Shown here piece by piece: positions 47,152 through 58,399 of a DNA stretch of 64,000 bases. The notes under the pieces were generated by a model, which saw nothing but the letters and a program-made list of their open reading frames with translations, was not told where the DNA came from and did not search any database. The translations under genes and the position numbers were made by a program. Each line of letters starts with the position of its first letter. Positions within the stretch are counted from its first letter, which is position 1. This DNA is from Flaccisagitta enflata (taxonomy: Eukaryota; Chaetognatha; Sagittoidea; Aphragmophora): assembly GCA_965153355.1 (NCBI GenBank), contig OZ231127.1:11098001-11162000 (forward strand). The letters run 5' to 3'.

Positions 47152-47212
47152 CACAGAGAGAGAGACAGAGAGAGAGACAGAGAGAGAGAGACAGAGAGAG
47201 ACAGAGAAGGAA
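47061..47212. repeat. (GA)n microsatellite with GACAGA tail
   Basis: GA to about 47145, then GAGACAGA units. Confidence 0.95.
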
Positions 47213-47371
47213 AATGAAAGAAAGAAATGAGGAGGCGGAAAATTCATTACTCCCGCCCACTGTGGAGAGCCGTGAGGAGCCTTGGAGACCTTCTTTGGCT
47301 TCTTTGACCATTCTTCAATCCCGGAGAAATGCTCAAGGTAGTTGTTGGTTTGAAAGAGAAGGAGATGAGGG

Positions 47372-47482
47372 TGAAGATAGTGAAAGAGATCAGGGCGAAG
47401 AGGAAAGTGGGGGTAAATTAACTAGGTGAAGATAGTGAAAGAGATCAGGGCGAAGAGGAAAGTGGGGGTAAATTAACTAGGT
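47372..47482. repeat. 55-bp tandem duplication
   Basis: A GTGAAGATAGTGAAAGAGAT...GGGGGTAAATTAACTAG unit occurs twice in direct succession without visible differences. Confidence 0.9.
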
Positions 47483-47615
47483 GAAGATAGTGAAGGGGAT
47501 GGGAACAGCAAAGCAAATAGGAGGGGAAGAAGAAAGGGAGGAAGTAGATAGCTCATAGTCGCAGAAGTATAGAAGTATCGAAGTATCGAAGTATAGAGGT
47601 ACAGAATAGAAATAT

Positions 47616-48376
47616 ACACCGTCTTTAGATCGAATTGAAAAATGTTAAACCTTTATAATTCCTAAACTACTGGGTTAAAAGTCTTCAAATTTTCAGTGAA
47701 CATTGCTAACATATGACGGTTTTGTTGTGCAAAACTTTAGAAAAGAGTGCTGAATAATTGGAGCACAGCAAAACACTGAAAGAATCGGGTTTTTTTAGTC
47801 ATGGTCAATTTTTCCTCCACTTTTTTCAAAGGGTCTTTTTCTGCTTGCCATTTCCAAACAAATTGAACTAAAATGTTAGCATTGGTAACAATTGATTGGT
47901 AACTAGTTGTAGAAAGCACATTTGCAAAGAATTTTGAGAAAAATTGGATACTTAGCGGAATCTTCATAAATTTTGGGTGATTTTTCATAAGATCATGAGT
48001 GGCAAACATGAAAAATCTCTACAATTCTTTATCAAAACTAATGACAATCATTAAATTTTCAAGTAAAATGGAAGTGTATGAATGTTCATCATAAGTCTAA
48101 AAGTTTTTTGGGGTTCTAGTTTAATTCATTTGGAGTTACTAGGCAGCAAAAGACAGCTTCTTCTAAAAAATGGTGAGAAAAAGTTTATTTTGCCTTAAAA
48201 AAGACCATTCTTGGGGGGTTTTGCTGTACCACTATTACTCCCTACTCATGTCTAAGGTTTAACATAACAAAACCGTCACATGTTAGCAATGTTCACTGAA
48301 AATTTGAAGACTTTTTGCCCAGTAGTTTAGGAGTTATAAAGGTTGAACATTTTTCAAATCGATTTAAAGACGGTGT
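47616..48376. mobile_element. TIR element with about 120-bp inverted ends
   Basis: Left end ACACCGTCTTTAGATCG and right end CGATTTAAAGACGGTGT are inverted, and pairing continues inward about 120 bp (shared TTCAGTGAACATTGCTAACA, written on the left strand). AGAAATAT lies outside both ends (47608-47615, 48377-48384), an 8-bp duplication, or 6 bp if the terminal T/A pair belongs to the element. The interior has no transposase. Confidence 0.85.
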
Positions 48377-48384
48377 AGAAATAT

Positions 48385-49297
48385 AGACTTGGGAGTGTAG
48401 CGTCGAAAGGGTGGGAGGGAGGAGGGAGAAGATTGTTGAAGCGTAAGACTAACCCGATTGCTGGTGATGAGGGGGAAGAGGGGGTGCGGACTGAAGGGAG
48501 AATTATCTTGGCTGGCTGGCGGGAATGAGGAAACGCTTTGAATGAGGATACGGGAAGGTTAGAAATGGCTGACGGGCGAGAAAGGAGAACTGCTTAGAGA
48601 GCGGTTACGGGAATGCAAGAAATGGCTGACAGGTGGGGAACTGCTACAAGCGGGGATGTGGATGTGGTCGCCCGGCAGGCGGGGACATCGAGAAGGTTAA
48701 AGAATTCTGCGTCCTCGAGACCAACTCGTGTGAGTCTGCTGTCCATTTTTCATGGCCGGCTTCCGGTATTTCCGGCCTTCTTTACCGGCTGCCGATCCTC
48801 GTCCGGCCTCCCGGCCATCTTCCGTCCATCTGCCGGCCTTTCGGGGGTTGTTGCGCCCCGCATCGTCAAAGACGCCCGTGAGTAACGATTTGGCGAAGAA
48901 GAAGATAACTCCATTATCCATTCTCGTGACAAAGTGCACTTCCTTTCCTACAGATGCGTTCTTGCTTCTCTGACGATTAAACAGTCAGCGGACAAAACAA
49001 AATAGGTTGTTAACTCACACTGTTGGTTTTGGTTCAACCTACTGAGCATAAACAAAATGTTGTATGCAACAATTAATTGTTAAAATTACAGCCAGCTGGA
49101 AAAAAAAACAAAATACTGCATGCTACAACTGATTGTTAGAATTACAGCAGGCGGTAATTCTACAATCTTGTAACATTACAGCCGTATATTACCAGCAATG
49201 TGAGCTCTCTACCTATTGTGTTTTGTCCACTGACTGTAATGGCGTGAAAATCTGAAAAAGCCAACCGATTGACCGGCCTCGACGGAAGGACAGAAAA
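48385..49297. other. Unclassified; CCGGC-rich patch with splice-like signals
   Basis: Contains GCTGACRGGYG repeats (48490-48650), a CCGGC-rich stretch (48755-48850), and a GTGAGT (48880-48885) followed about 70 bp later by TTTCCTACAG (48943-48952). This looks like a tiny intron but no convincing exon flanks it. ACAATTGATTGTTA-type words repeat near 49070 and 49130. Confidence 0.35.
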
Positions 49298-50006
49298 TAG
49301 TCGCAAAAGCGTCAGATGGTCAGCGGTACCCGTTGCCCCTAAGTTAGTGTATGTTAGATGTGGAAGTGAGAGGGGCAGCGGTCCCGAAGGAGCCGATGAC
49401 CTATGCTGGAATTTCAGCATCGAGGCTAGGATTTATGTCTCAAGGCTGGGGTTTGAGCTATGATGCTTGGATTTGAGCCACAAGGCTGAAATTGGAGCCG
49501 TGAGGCCAGGATTGGGGTCTCAAGGCTGGGTTTGGAGCTTTGTGGCTGGGGTTGCAGCCTAAAGGCTGAAATTGTAGCTTCAAAGCTGGGATTGGAGCCT
49601 TGAGGCTGGAAAGGGAGCCTCAAGGCTATAATGGGAGCTTCAAGGCTAGGATGGGAGGCTCGAGGCTGGAATGGGATTCTCAAGGCAAGAATGGGAGCCT
49701 CAAGGCTTGGATTGGAGCCTCTAGACTGGGATTGAGGCCTCTAGGCCGGGATTGGAGCCTCAAGGCTAGGATTGGAGCCTCAAGGCTGGGTTTGGAGCCT
49801 CAAGGCTTGGATTGGAGCCACGGGGTTGAGATTGGAGCCTCCAGGTTGAGATTGGAGGTTCGAGGTTGAGATTGGAGCCTCAAGGCTGGAATTGGAGCCG
49901 GGGGGGGGACGGAGAAGGAGAAGAAGAAGGAGAAGAAGAAGGAGGAGGAGAAATTCTCCCATATGTGTGAAAGCATAAGTCATCGGCCCCTTCGGGGCCG
50001 CTGCCC
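49298..50006. mobile_element. M3 element with internal minisatellite, right end truncated
   Basis: Starts with TAGTCGCAAAAGCGTCAGA, then GGTCAGCGGTACCC and GGGGCAGCGGTCCCGAAGGA. The core (49410-49905) is a 20-22-bp minisatellite, GGATTGGAGCCTCAAGGCT. It ends with an inverted block (GGAGGAGAAATTCTCC, CGGCCCCTTCGGGGCCGCTG). The expected outer terminus is missing, replaced by (GAAA)n. Compare 58696-59764. Confidence 0.7.
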
Positions 50007-50034
50007 AAAAAGGAAGTTGGAAAATAAGCAAAAA

Positions 50035-50037
50035 TGA

Positions 50038-50113
<76 letters not shown>

Positions 50114-50166
50114 GAGAAGGAAAGAAAGAAAGTAGGATAGAAAGAAAGAAAGAAAGACAGAAAGAT

Positions 50167-50205
<39 letters not shown>

Positions 50206-50258
50206 AAGAAAGAGAGAAAGAGAGAGAGAAAGAGAGAAAGAGAGAAAGAAATAAAGGA
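50035..50258. repeat. (GAAA)n microsatellite
   Basis: About 220 bp with occasional GATA, GACA and GAGA units. Confidence 0.96.
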
Positions 50259-50635
50259 AGACGGTCAGAACCCCAGACTTTGAATATCTCAATTCTAAAG
50301 GTGGGCAAACCAACTAATTGGAATCTCGCCCGTAATATTTTCCAAGCGGAGTCAAACGGACAAATCTGGCCGTTTGACCCACTTTAAGAGTCGCGTAGAT
50401 CGGTCGAAACGTTGATATTGGAAAAATTCAAATCAGTTTGGGAGAAAATTTTTCATGGTCTTTCCAATGGTGTCTTCTTTAAAAAAATATTTCGATCTCA
50501 ATAGATAAAAATCTTTTTTGTTACTTTTATCTTCGTTTCCATTCCTACGCATTGTGGTAAATTCAACGCTCCTCTTGCCGTGATCGTTAAATTCCCCATT
50601 ATTTTCGGAACAGCCTCCTTCGATCTCCCGAACGA

Positions 50636-50855
50636 TTTTTAGTCGCGTGCTACGCGACTCTACACCCCGCTTTGTCGGTCCGTCCTTCGGTCCGTCGGTC
50701 CGTCGGTCCGTCCGTCGGTCCGTCCGTCCGTCCGTCACACTTTACTTTTTTTGGGTTTTTGGCCTTACTGCTCCTGCCCAAATGATCTGGTGACCGCAAT
50801 TATGGCCCCTTCCCACCCGCACGCGACTGGGGTGGCCGTGTATCCGGCCTTGTTG
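50636..50855 (-). mobile_element. M1 interspersed repeat, subfamily A
   Basis: Hairpin AGTCGCGTGCTACGCGACT (50641-50659), CTACACCCCGCTTTGTC, a GTCCGTCGG array, TGCCCAAATGATCTGGTGACC, distal site GCACGCGACT (50819-50828), GTATCCGGCCTTGTT. Well preserved. Confidence 0.85.
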
Positions 50856-51009
50856 TAAAGCCAAGCCAAGAGAGAGAGAGAGAGAGAGAGACGGAGACAA
50901 TGACACCGAGCATACGTGAGCGACAGAAGAATGGACGGACTTTAGAAAATCAACCCCTGTGTTCAGCCTGCCAGGAGCATGAGATTGATGTGGAGACATG
51001 GTAAATCGG

Positions 51010-51299
<290 letters not shown>

Positions 51300-51414
51300 C
51301 TTTCACACATTTGGGATAATTTCTCCCCCTTCTTAATTCTTTATTCTTAATTCTCATTTCCTTGCTCCCTTCTCTTCCTCTCCGTCTTCCCTTTCCCTGT
51401 TTTTTGACCCTAGA

Positions 51415-51590
51415 AGCTAGAATTTGAGTCTCGAGGCAGTAATCCTTATCTTGATGCTCAAAGCTCTGACCCGAGGGTCAAATCACAGCCCCATGGCTCA
51501 AATCCCAGCCCCATGGCTCAAAACCCTAGCCTTGAGACCCAAATCCCTGCCTAAGAGCCCAAATTCCCGCCTCAGAGCCCAAAATAGCAA
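51415..51590. repeat. M3-type minisatellite
   Basis: Degenerate CAAATCCCAGCCCCATGGCT units, the complement of the M3 internal minisatellite; an orphan array. A similar, weaker one lies at 18855-19005. Confidence 0.6.
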
Positions 51591-51593
51591 GTA

Positions 51594-51768
51594 CAGTGAA
51601 ACCCCGCAATAACAGCCTCGCTTTTAATGGTTCCCCATTATTAAAGGTCAACATTTTGAGGTCTCAAATGGTAGTTTTGATTTGATTTCATCTCTCTGTA
51701 AAGGTTATCCTGAGATAAATGTGAAAAATCTTCAGTCCCAATGGGACCGATGAGGTGGGGTCCTACTG
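51594..51768. mobile_element. Tc1/mariner-type MITE
   Basis: CAGTGAAACCCCGCAATAAC at the left and GGTGGGGTCCTACTG at the right, flanked by TA on both sides. Same family as 18666-18842, more diverged. Confidence 0.7.
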
Positions 51769-51769
51769 T

Positions 51770-52163
51770 ATTTTGATTTTTTACAGCTCTGCCCCTGCCC
51801 GACCTTACGCGACTTTCGCCCTGTTTTGGGCTTGAATCATAAAGATAAAATCCTGAGGAACGAGAAAAGGACTTTCCAACGCGTTTGACTTAGGTATATA
51901 AGGAATTCTTCCATAATTTATGACATCGAAGAATTTTAGGAGCGGGGATGTAGCTCATAAATATAAATTTTGAAACCGGCAGAGAAACTTCAGTCGTCGA
52001 AAGGGTTTTTTTTTTACCGCCTAGATGTCTTACCTTGGTACGGCATGTGCAGCATATCGCCATCCGAAAGAGTTCATGTTATTTTATCGAACATCAATAT
52101 TGATGGGAAACCCGTCTGTAAATGTGAACATGGTTAAAGTAACTAACAAGCCCGATCGGGCAA
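51770..52163. other. No feature recognised
   Basis: A short M1-like phrase (CTGCCCCTGCCCGACC, ACGCGACTTTCG) near 51790; otherwise plain. Confidence 0.4.
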
Positions 52164-52778
52164 CTACTATCTTCGCCAAAAGAAACGCGACACCCTGGCA
52201 ATGATATGATTTATTGACCATACTCTGACAAAATTTAGTAACTGAGAGAGTTTCGAGGTCAAGTATGTTGTTTTCATAAAAGATACAAGAGACTGTGAGT
52301 CTAAAATGCAATGTATATCACATTTCTTCATTAACAGGGGTGATAACCTTTTCTCATTTGTCCGCAGTTTTTGCAAGCTTATGATTTTTGATTAAGGTTT
52401 ACTCTTTTGCTTGCCATTTCTAAACGGCTTGAGCTACAGAATCCAGATTGCGCCCACCTTCCAGAGTTTTTGATGTAGATTAATTTGCTTTTTTGGAAAA
52501 AGTATCTAGCTTCTCCAGAAGCTAATATAACAAAAGTTAAAGTTATATCAAATTTAATCTATTTTTTTTTCACAATCTTTTATCAATTCTGAATATGGCT
52601 ATTTTCCTTCTTCTTGCTTGCCATTTCTAAACGCTTTAAGATACAGTTACCAGATTGAACTCATTTTGTAGATCTTTTGATGAAGATTAATTTCTTTTTT
52701 TGAAAAAGTATCTAGCCCTACTAGAAGCCAAGATATCGTAGATAGAAGGTGTCGCGTTTCTTTTGGCGAAGATAGTAG
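52164..52778. mobile_element. TIR element with perfect 31-bp inverted ends
   Basis: Left end CTACTATCTTCGCCAAAAG and right end CTTTTGGCGAAGATAGTAG are exact inverted copies over 31 bp (52164-52194, 52748-52778). The interior is AT-rich and non-coding and contains two copies of a TTGCTTGCCATTTCTAAACG motif. I see no target duplication. Confidence 0.8.
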
Positions 52779-52995
52779 ATGCGTCATCTGCGGGATTTGA
52801 AACTCGTTTGTCGATCGTTTGATTCAGTATAGAATCTCACAGTGTCCAAAAAAAGCCGAAAAACTTGGTTTTTGCACAGGCGTAACGGACCGACGGACGG
52901 ACGGACGGACGGACCGACCGACGGACGGACCGACGGACGGACGGACGGACGGACGGACAGACCCTCTTATAGAGATGCGATGACGCATCTAAAAA
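52777..52995 (+). mobile_element. M1 interspersed repeat, subfamily B
   Basis: Distal site AGATGCGTCATC (52777-52788), a GGACGGACC array, ACCCTCTTATAG, hairpin AGATGCGATGACGCATCT (52973-52990), AAAAA. The distal site matches the reverse-strand arm plus loop at 12 of 12 positions. Confidence 0.8.
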
Positions 52996-53045
52996 GGGCT
53001 AGATTCAAACCGGTTGGCCTTCAAGGAGCGGAGAGAGTGAGAGAA

Positions 53046-53340
<295 letters not shown>

Positions 53341-53341
53341 G

Positions 53342-53836
53342 GGATGGTAACAATAAAGCAAAGCAAAACCTATATATAAAGATGGACAATTCTTAACTGC
53401 GCGCGAAAGAGAATATTTGTGGAAAAAAAAAGAAATCGAGAATCATCTAGTCCGACTTATCCAGAGGCGATAAAATGAAAAGAGATGCGGAAACTCCAGA
53501 AAATTCCAATTTTGAAGTCAACCAAACGTTTACAAAAGTAGAGCAAGTTCGCCGTGGAAATTTCGGTGCCTCGCGGGGTCAATTGACGGGGCCAAATGAG
53601 GCCAGATTGAAAAGTCGCTTTTGCAGATGTTGTCGAGATGCAAAACCAATTTCGAAATCTCTCTCTACGAAATCATGTCCAAAGCCGTTCTGTTGTCGTC
53701 ATTAAGTACTTTATTGCGCGTTATGAATGACTTTCAAAGCAAATGAAATAATAGAAGTTTTATTTTCAGTTTGGTTGAAAACCATTAACATAGAAGGCGT
53801 ATGACTATAAGAATGTTCAAAACTGACACGGGTGTC
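53342..53836. other. Unique sequence upstream of the putative exon
   Basis: Repeat-poor for this window. A 76-codon frame at 53475-53705 has ordinary composition but no recognisable domain. TATTTTCAG at 53761-53769 would serve as a splice acceptor for an exon running to 53896. Confidence 0.4.
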
Positions 53837-53896
53837 ATGGCGAAGAGACTTTTCATCTTTTATTTGGTCCTGTTTCTCGGGAAGGCCATTTCTCAG
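53837..53896 (+). CDS. Putative first coding exon, signal peptide (partial gene)
   Basis: ATG opens a 20-codon stretch: a short basic start (A-K-R), a hydrophobic core (L-F-I-F-Y-L-V-L-F-L) and a small-residue end (A-I-S-Q) with A at -3 and S at -1 of a plausible signal-peptidase site. It stops exactly at CAG followed by GTGAGT, a consensus donor in phase 0. A signal peptide ending at an exon boundary is common in secreted animal proteins. TTATTTTCAG at 53760-53769 could be the acceptor of a 5'-untranslated exon. I could not identify the following exon; a (TE-filled) intron reaching past the window is possible. Chance is not excluded because the exon is short. Confidence 0.45.
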
Positions 53897-53968
53897 GTGA
53901 GTGCATGACGGAAACAGTGGCTGTCACCAAACTTGTTAATTGCAGGTGTTACTACATGAATCAATAAA

Positions 53969-54105
53969 ACAAGGCCGGATACACGGCTACCTTAGTCGCG
54001 TGTGGGTGGGAAGGGGCGGCGAAAAAAAGCAAAGTGTTACCGACGGACGGACCGACCGACACACAGACAGAGCGGGTTGTAGAGTCGCGTGCACGCGACT
54101 AAAAA
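53969..54105 (+). mobile_element. M1 interspersed repeat, subfamily A
   Basis: ACAAGGCCGGATACACGGC start, distal site AGTCGCGTGT (53994-54003), a GACC array, perfect palindrome AGTCGCGTGCACGCGACT (54083-54100), AAAAA. If the exon at 53837 is real, this copy lies in its intron. Confidence 0.8.
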
Positions 54106-54410
54106 GCCGCTAATAGTCATATATAGAATTTCCAAAAAAATAATTGAAACTATTGACCATTATAAAGCTCTCAAAAAGATCTTTCCTTTTGCTTCAAACT
54201 GGCATTTCTGTCTTTTTTTTTGTAGAAATGGCATAAGAAAGAGTAAAAACATAACCATTTTTAGTTTTGCAAACCTATTGTAAAAAAAATATTTCTCTAG
54301 AGTACAGGTAAACTTTGACAAGCTCTCATTTCTTAACGGTTTGTGGTACAGACGGTATAGATTGAAAGAAAATTCAAAAATCTTCAAAATCATTCCCACA
54401 GAAAACAAGG

Positions 54411-54525
54411 CCAACACCTATAAGTCGCGTGCGGTACATAGATAACTTAAGATGACTTTTATTGACTCAAGATGACTTAAAATGACTCAAGACGACTTTA
54501 AATGACCTAAAATAGAGACCGGACA
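54411..54525 (+). mobile_element. Truncated M1 copy, subfamily C
   Basis: ACAAGGCCAACACCTATAAGTCGCGTGCGG, then several ATGACTTAAG units. The GACC array and hairpin are absent. Confidence 0.7.
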
Positions 54526-54689
54526 AGAAACTGTTCTGATCACTGAGATTTATCGTTGAAAAATGTCTAATTTGCGCGTAAAAATGAGTTTGATATACAT
54601 AAGATAATTTGGTGGAAACTTAGTTAAAAGCTTGATGTATGTTTACATAGGCAGATATATGTCAAAACACACCACGGCGCAATGTGATA

Positions 54690-54780
54690 GTTTATTAGTG
54701 GCACGTGCCATGGCACACCTTGGCACGCTTTTGGCACACTTGTTGGCACACCTATTGGCACACAGTTTGGCACACTTTTT
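54690..54780. repeat. GGCACACYTTTTGGC short repeats
   Basis: Five or six GGCACAC-containing units, starting with GGCACGTGCCATGGCAC. Similar words in the opposite sense (GTGCCAAAGGTGTGCCAA) lie at 55615-55685, so the two clusters form a widely spaced inverted pair about 0.9 kb apart. Confidence 0.65.
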
Positions 54781-54862
54781 TGGTTTTTTTTTAAATGATT
54801 CTTTGAAAAGAGTAGGGGCATTCTTTTACAGAACAGTGAAATCATTGCCATTATGATATTAG

Positions 54863-54868
<6 letters not shown>

Positions 54869-54960
<92 letters not shown>

Positions 54961-54985
54961 GACAGAGAGAAACAGAGACAGAGAG
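54869..54985. repeat. (GA)n microsatellite with GACA tail
   Basis: GA to about 54951, then GACAGA. Confidence 0.96.
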
Positions 54986-55012
54986 AAGAAAAGAAAAACG
55001 AGAGTACATAAA

Positions 55013-55185
55013 CAGTGGAGCACCGCTAGAGCGCACCCGCTAATAAGGTATGCCCGTCTACAAGGCATCTAATTCACAGCCCCTTGAATTATTTTGTAGT
55101 TATTTCTATATTGGCAATAAGGCAGCTTCACTGTGAGGCATAATTTGACTTAGTCCCTTGGCATGCGCTCTAGTGAAGCTCAACT
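55013..55185. mobile_element. Decayed Tc1/mariner-type MITE
   Basis: CAGTGGAGCACCGCTAGAGCGC at the left and GCGCTCTAGTGAAGCTCAAC at the right. It belongs with 18666-18842 by its GCACCCGCTAATAAGG inner block, shared with 57333. Confidence 0.65.
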
Positions 55186-55378
55186 TTACATGCTAACATG
55201 ATCATCATAAGTGTGCCATGAAAAGCATCATGATAGATTTTATCCTTAGTGTATTTTTATCATATTACGGAATACAACGAGAACAGTAAAGACATAATCT
55301 AGACTATCATTTCTTTATTGAATTTTAGTTTATCATAGCATCTGTGTAAGATCAGTGGATGCATCAGAATACCTCTGT

Positions 55379-55505
<127 letters not shown>

Positions 55506-55689
55506 CATTTGTTACCATTGTGATTATTAAAATGATCTCTAAATCTACCTTATACATTTTCTAATAAAAAAGAGCCTTACAGAATTTGATGAATGATAGA
55601 TTAGATGCAATTCAAGTGTGCCAAAGAGGTGCCAAAGGTGTGCCAAAGGTGTGCCAATAGGCGTGCCATGGCACGTGCCAGTTGATAAG

Positions 55690-56620
55690 TGAATATGGCC
55701 TGAACAATGCGCCGTGCACACCTAAGACGTTCAAGCAACATTGAAAAAAACGAGAAAAAAACAAGAAATGCAATACAGAGAAAATGCTGACAAAACTTTT
55801 AACTTAAAATAAATAGAAGGGAGTCTCAAAGTTCTTCCTTACACGCGATTCACACATATGTAATAGAGTACACTACATACTGTCGAAAACTAAGTTTGCA
55901 TCGCATCTTTCCATAGCATATTTAAATGAAATCTACTGAGCAAGACAACTTCGGTTGAAGGAATAAAGCGGAAATGAACGAACATCTTAAACCAATTTCT
56001 TCTACTACCTGGGAAATGAATATAGAACCAACTTCAATTTAAGATATCTCGGCTTTGAAAAACGCCAGATAACTTTGTAAAAAGATCAAAGTAATCTACA
56101 TCGAAAAATCTACAAAATGAGTGCAATCTGGCACCTGTAGCTTTTTTCGTTCAAAAATGACAAACAAATGAGTGACAACAGTCATTTTGAAATTTGCAAA
56201 ATAGTTGATGAGGTAGGATTTAAAGTAAATTAGAGACACCTTCAGTTTAGATTATCTCAGCTTCCGGTGAGGCCAGAGAGTTTATAAAAAAAAAGCAAAT
56301 TAATCTTTTTCTGAAAATCTTCAAGATGAGCGCAATCTGGTCACTGTAGCTTTAACCGTTTCGAAATGACAAGCAAAATAGTAAAAACATGTCTTTGATA
56401 TCATTAGTCCATAGGAGTCTAACAAAAGCAGTGGAACAATAGCATGATTTTATGAAAAAAATGGTTTACAAATTGCCTCCCAAACGTAAAACCGGATAAG
56501 TTGATTAAGAAAAAGGTTATGTGAAATACTAGTACAATAAGTAGAATGTTTTATGTGATGTAAGTATGAGAAATCAAACAATTCCTCTGTTGGTTCTATA
56601 TTTATTTCCTAGGTAGTAAG
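55690..56620. other. AT-rich DNA with two inverted-sense R-motifs
   Basis: Near 56110-56170 and 56320-56380 occur AATGAGTGCAATCTGGCACC and GATGAGCGCAATCTGGTCAC, each followed by TGTAGCTTTWW and AATGACAARCAAA. These are reverse complements of phrases in the 52164-52778 element. No gene. Confidence 0.5.
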
Positions 56621-56680
56621 TTTGTATAAAAATTGTAGTAAGTTTGTATAAAAATTGTAGTAAGTTTGTATAAAAATTGT
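56610..56680. repeat. 24-bp tandem repeat, three copies
   Basis: AGTAAGTTTGTATAAAAATTGT repeated three times. Confidence 0.9.
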
Positions 56681-56819
56681 TCCCGGTCAATATTTTATTG
56701 AAGAGATACTTTTGAAAATACCTTATCAAGCTCACTTCATCAATATTTTCCAAAAAAATGATGTAGAAATTTTGGGTATCCCCTTGCTACTTAAAAAGAC
56801 ATGAAACGACAACTTTCAC

Positions 56820-56945
56820 CTATTTGACTTAGTGACTTGAAATAACTTGGAATGACTTAGTCTTAGAATGGCTTTGAATGACTTAGAATGACTTAGAATG
56901 ACTTAGAATGATTTAGAATGACTTAGAATGACTAGAAATAATTTA
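56820..56945. repeat. ATGACTTAGA decamer array
   Basis: About ten AATGACTTAG units directly before an M1 copy, resembling the array inside subfamily C. Confidence 0.85.
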
Positions 56946-56964
56946 AAGTATGATATATATCTAA

Positions 56965-57245
56965 ACAAGATCGGATACACGGCTACCCAAGTCGCGTGCG
57001 GGTGGGCAGGGGCCGTATTTGAGGCCACTCCATCATTTGGGCAGAAGCAGTGAGGCCAAAGACCGCAAAAACTCAAAAAAAGTAGAGTGTGACAGACGGA
57101 CCGACGGACCGACGGACGGACCGACGGACCGACAAAGCGGGTTGTAGAGTCGCGTGCACGCGACTAAAAAGTAAAGTGTGACGGACGGCCGAATGGACTA
57201 ACGGACCAACAAAGAAGGTTGTAGAGTCGCGTGCACGCGACAAAA
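56965..57245 (+). mobile_element. M1 subfamily A with duplicated tail
   Basis: Start ACAAGATCGGATACACGGC, distal site AGTCGCGTGC (56990-56999), GGGTGGGCAGGGGCC, GACC array, palindrome AGTCGCGTGCACGCGACT (57148-57165). A second array plus hairpin (57225-57240) follows at once, beginning with AAGTAAAGTGTGACGGACGG, so the 3' third is tandemly duplicated. Confidence 0.8.
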
Positions 57246-57332
57246 TATTAGATATCTTTGTCTCTTTCATTAACCAACAAAAGGGTGCAGCTTTTTTTTT
57301 TTTTTTTTTTTTTATTCGCGTAGTATTTAACA

Positions 57333-57702
57333 TACTGAACCCCGCTCTGACGCACCCGCTAGCAATATATTCACGCCTATAACAGAGGCAAATTTACAGA
57401 TTACAGTCCATTCAACTTGTTTTCTTCAATTTCCTTCCTTGGCAATAGCTGAATTCCGCCGATAACAAAAACAAGGCCGGATACACGGCTACCCTAGTCG
57501 CATGCGGGTGGGCAGGAAAAGTGCTTTAAACGGTCAATAAGGCATCTGGGCAGAAGCCACATGCTCAAAAAGTTCTAAACACTGAAAAAGGGGCCAACCA
57601 ACCAACCAACCGGCGGACCAACATAGCGGGGTGTAGAGTCGCGTAGCACGCGACTAAAAATTGTTGATCCTTTGAAATCCGTTAGAGCGGGATTCAACTG
57701 AA
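57333..57702. mobile_element. Tc1/mariner-type MITE split by an M1 copy
   Basis: Outer parts CTGAACCCCGCTCTGACGC and CCGTTAGAGCGGGATTCAAC match the ends of 18666-18842. The body is interrupted between GATAACAAAA (57470) and TTGTTGATCC (57661). Confidence 0.75.
57471..57660 (+). mobile_element. M1 interspersed repeat, subfamily A, nested
   Basis: ACAAGGCCGGATACACGGC to CGCGACTAAAAA, with distal site AGTCGCATGC (57495-57504) and hairpin AGTCGCGTAGCACGCGACT (57637-57655). Insertion into a recognisable MITE shows both true ends: ACAAGG at one side, TAAAAA at the other. Confidence 0.85.
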
Positions 57703-57734
57703 TTACTAAGAAATGAACAAGCACAACTGGGCAA

Positions 57735-58080
57735 AGATGCGTCCTGACAGTGTCTTGACTGTGTGCATTGACTTCCGCGATAGACATGTCAGATATATGA
57801 AAGCACAGATAAAAGGACGGACAGACAGATAAAACAACCCCAAAGCCTGCTAAAGAGTGTTTGATTTGGTAGGTTACGTGGCTACAGCTGAAAACAGCCG
57901 AAAACCTTGATTTTTGCGGAAGCGTATTGGACGGACGGACGGACGGACGGACGGACGGACGGACGGACGGACGGACGGACGGACGGACGGACGGACGGAC
58001 GGATGGAAGGACGGACGGACGGACGAACGGACGGACGGACCCTCTTTTAGAGATGCATTCTTGATGGGCGCATCTAAAAA
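57735..58080 (+). mobile_element. M1 interspersed repeat, subfamily B
   Basis: Distal site AGATGCGTCC (57735-57744), preceded by CTGGGCAA as in other B copies, about 170 bp of body, a (GGAC)n array of about 130 bp (57912-58040), CCTCTTTTAG, a hairpin with a longer loop (58051-58075, arms AGATGC/GCATCT), AAAAA. Confidence 0.7.
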
Positions 58081-58159
58081 CAGGAAGAAGTGAGAAACAA
58101 AACCTATATGAAAGTAGAGAAAAACAAGGCAATTCAAAAAAGGTTGGGACGGACGGACC

Positions 58160-58307
58160 ACACTGGCCCTAAATGACCACCTATCAAGCTCCTAGGCCTA
58201 TCTCAACTCTATCCACTCATAACCACCACCTTCCACCCTCACACTGGCCCTAAATGACCACCTATCAAGCTCCTAGGCCTATCTCAACTCTATCCACCCA
58301 TAACCAC
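58160..58307. repeat. 80-bp tandem duplication
   Basis: CACACTGGCCCTAAATGACC...CTCTATCCAC occurs twice with one difference (CTCATAACCAC/CCCATAACCAC). An M1 tail (GGACGGACCGACACGGCAAG, hairpin AGTCGCGTGTCCGCGACT) follows to 58355. Confidence 0.85.
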
Positions 58308-58399
58308 GGACGGACCGACACGGCAAGGGGTAGAGTCGCGTGTCCGCGACTAAAAGTAGAAGAGAGAATAGTATGAGAAAGAGTTTGTAAAGAAAGAAG

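Noticed and set aside
48613-48952. Possible small exon-intron structure (GTGAGT ... TTTCCTACAG)
   Set aside because: The preceding frame is low-complexity CCGGC repeat and no downstream exon was found; signals this short occur by chance.
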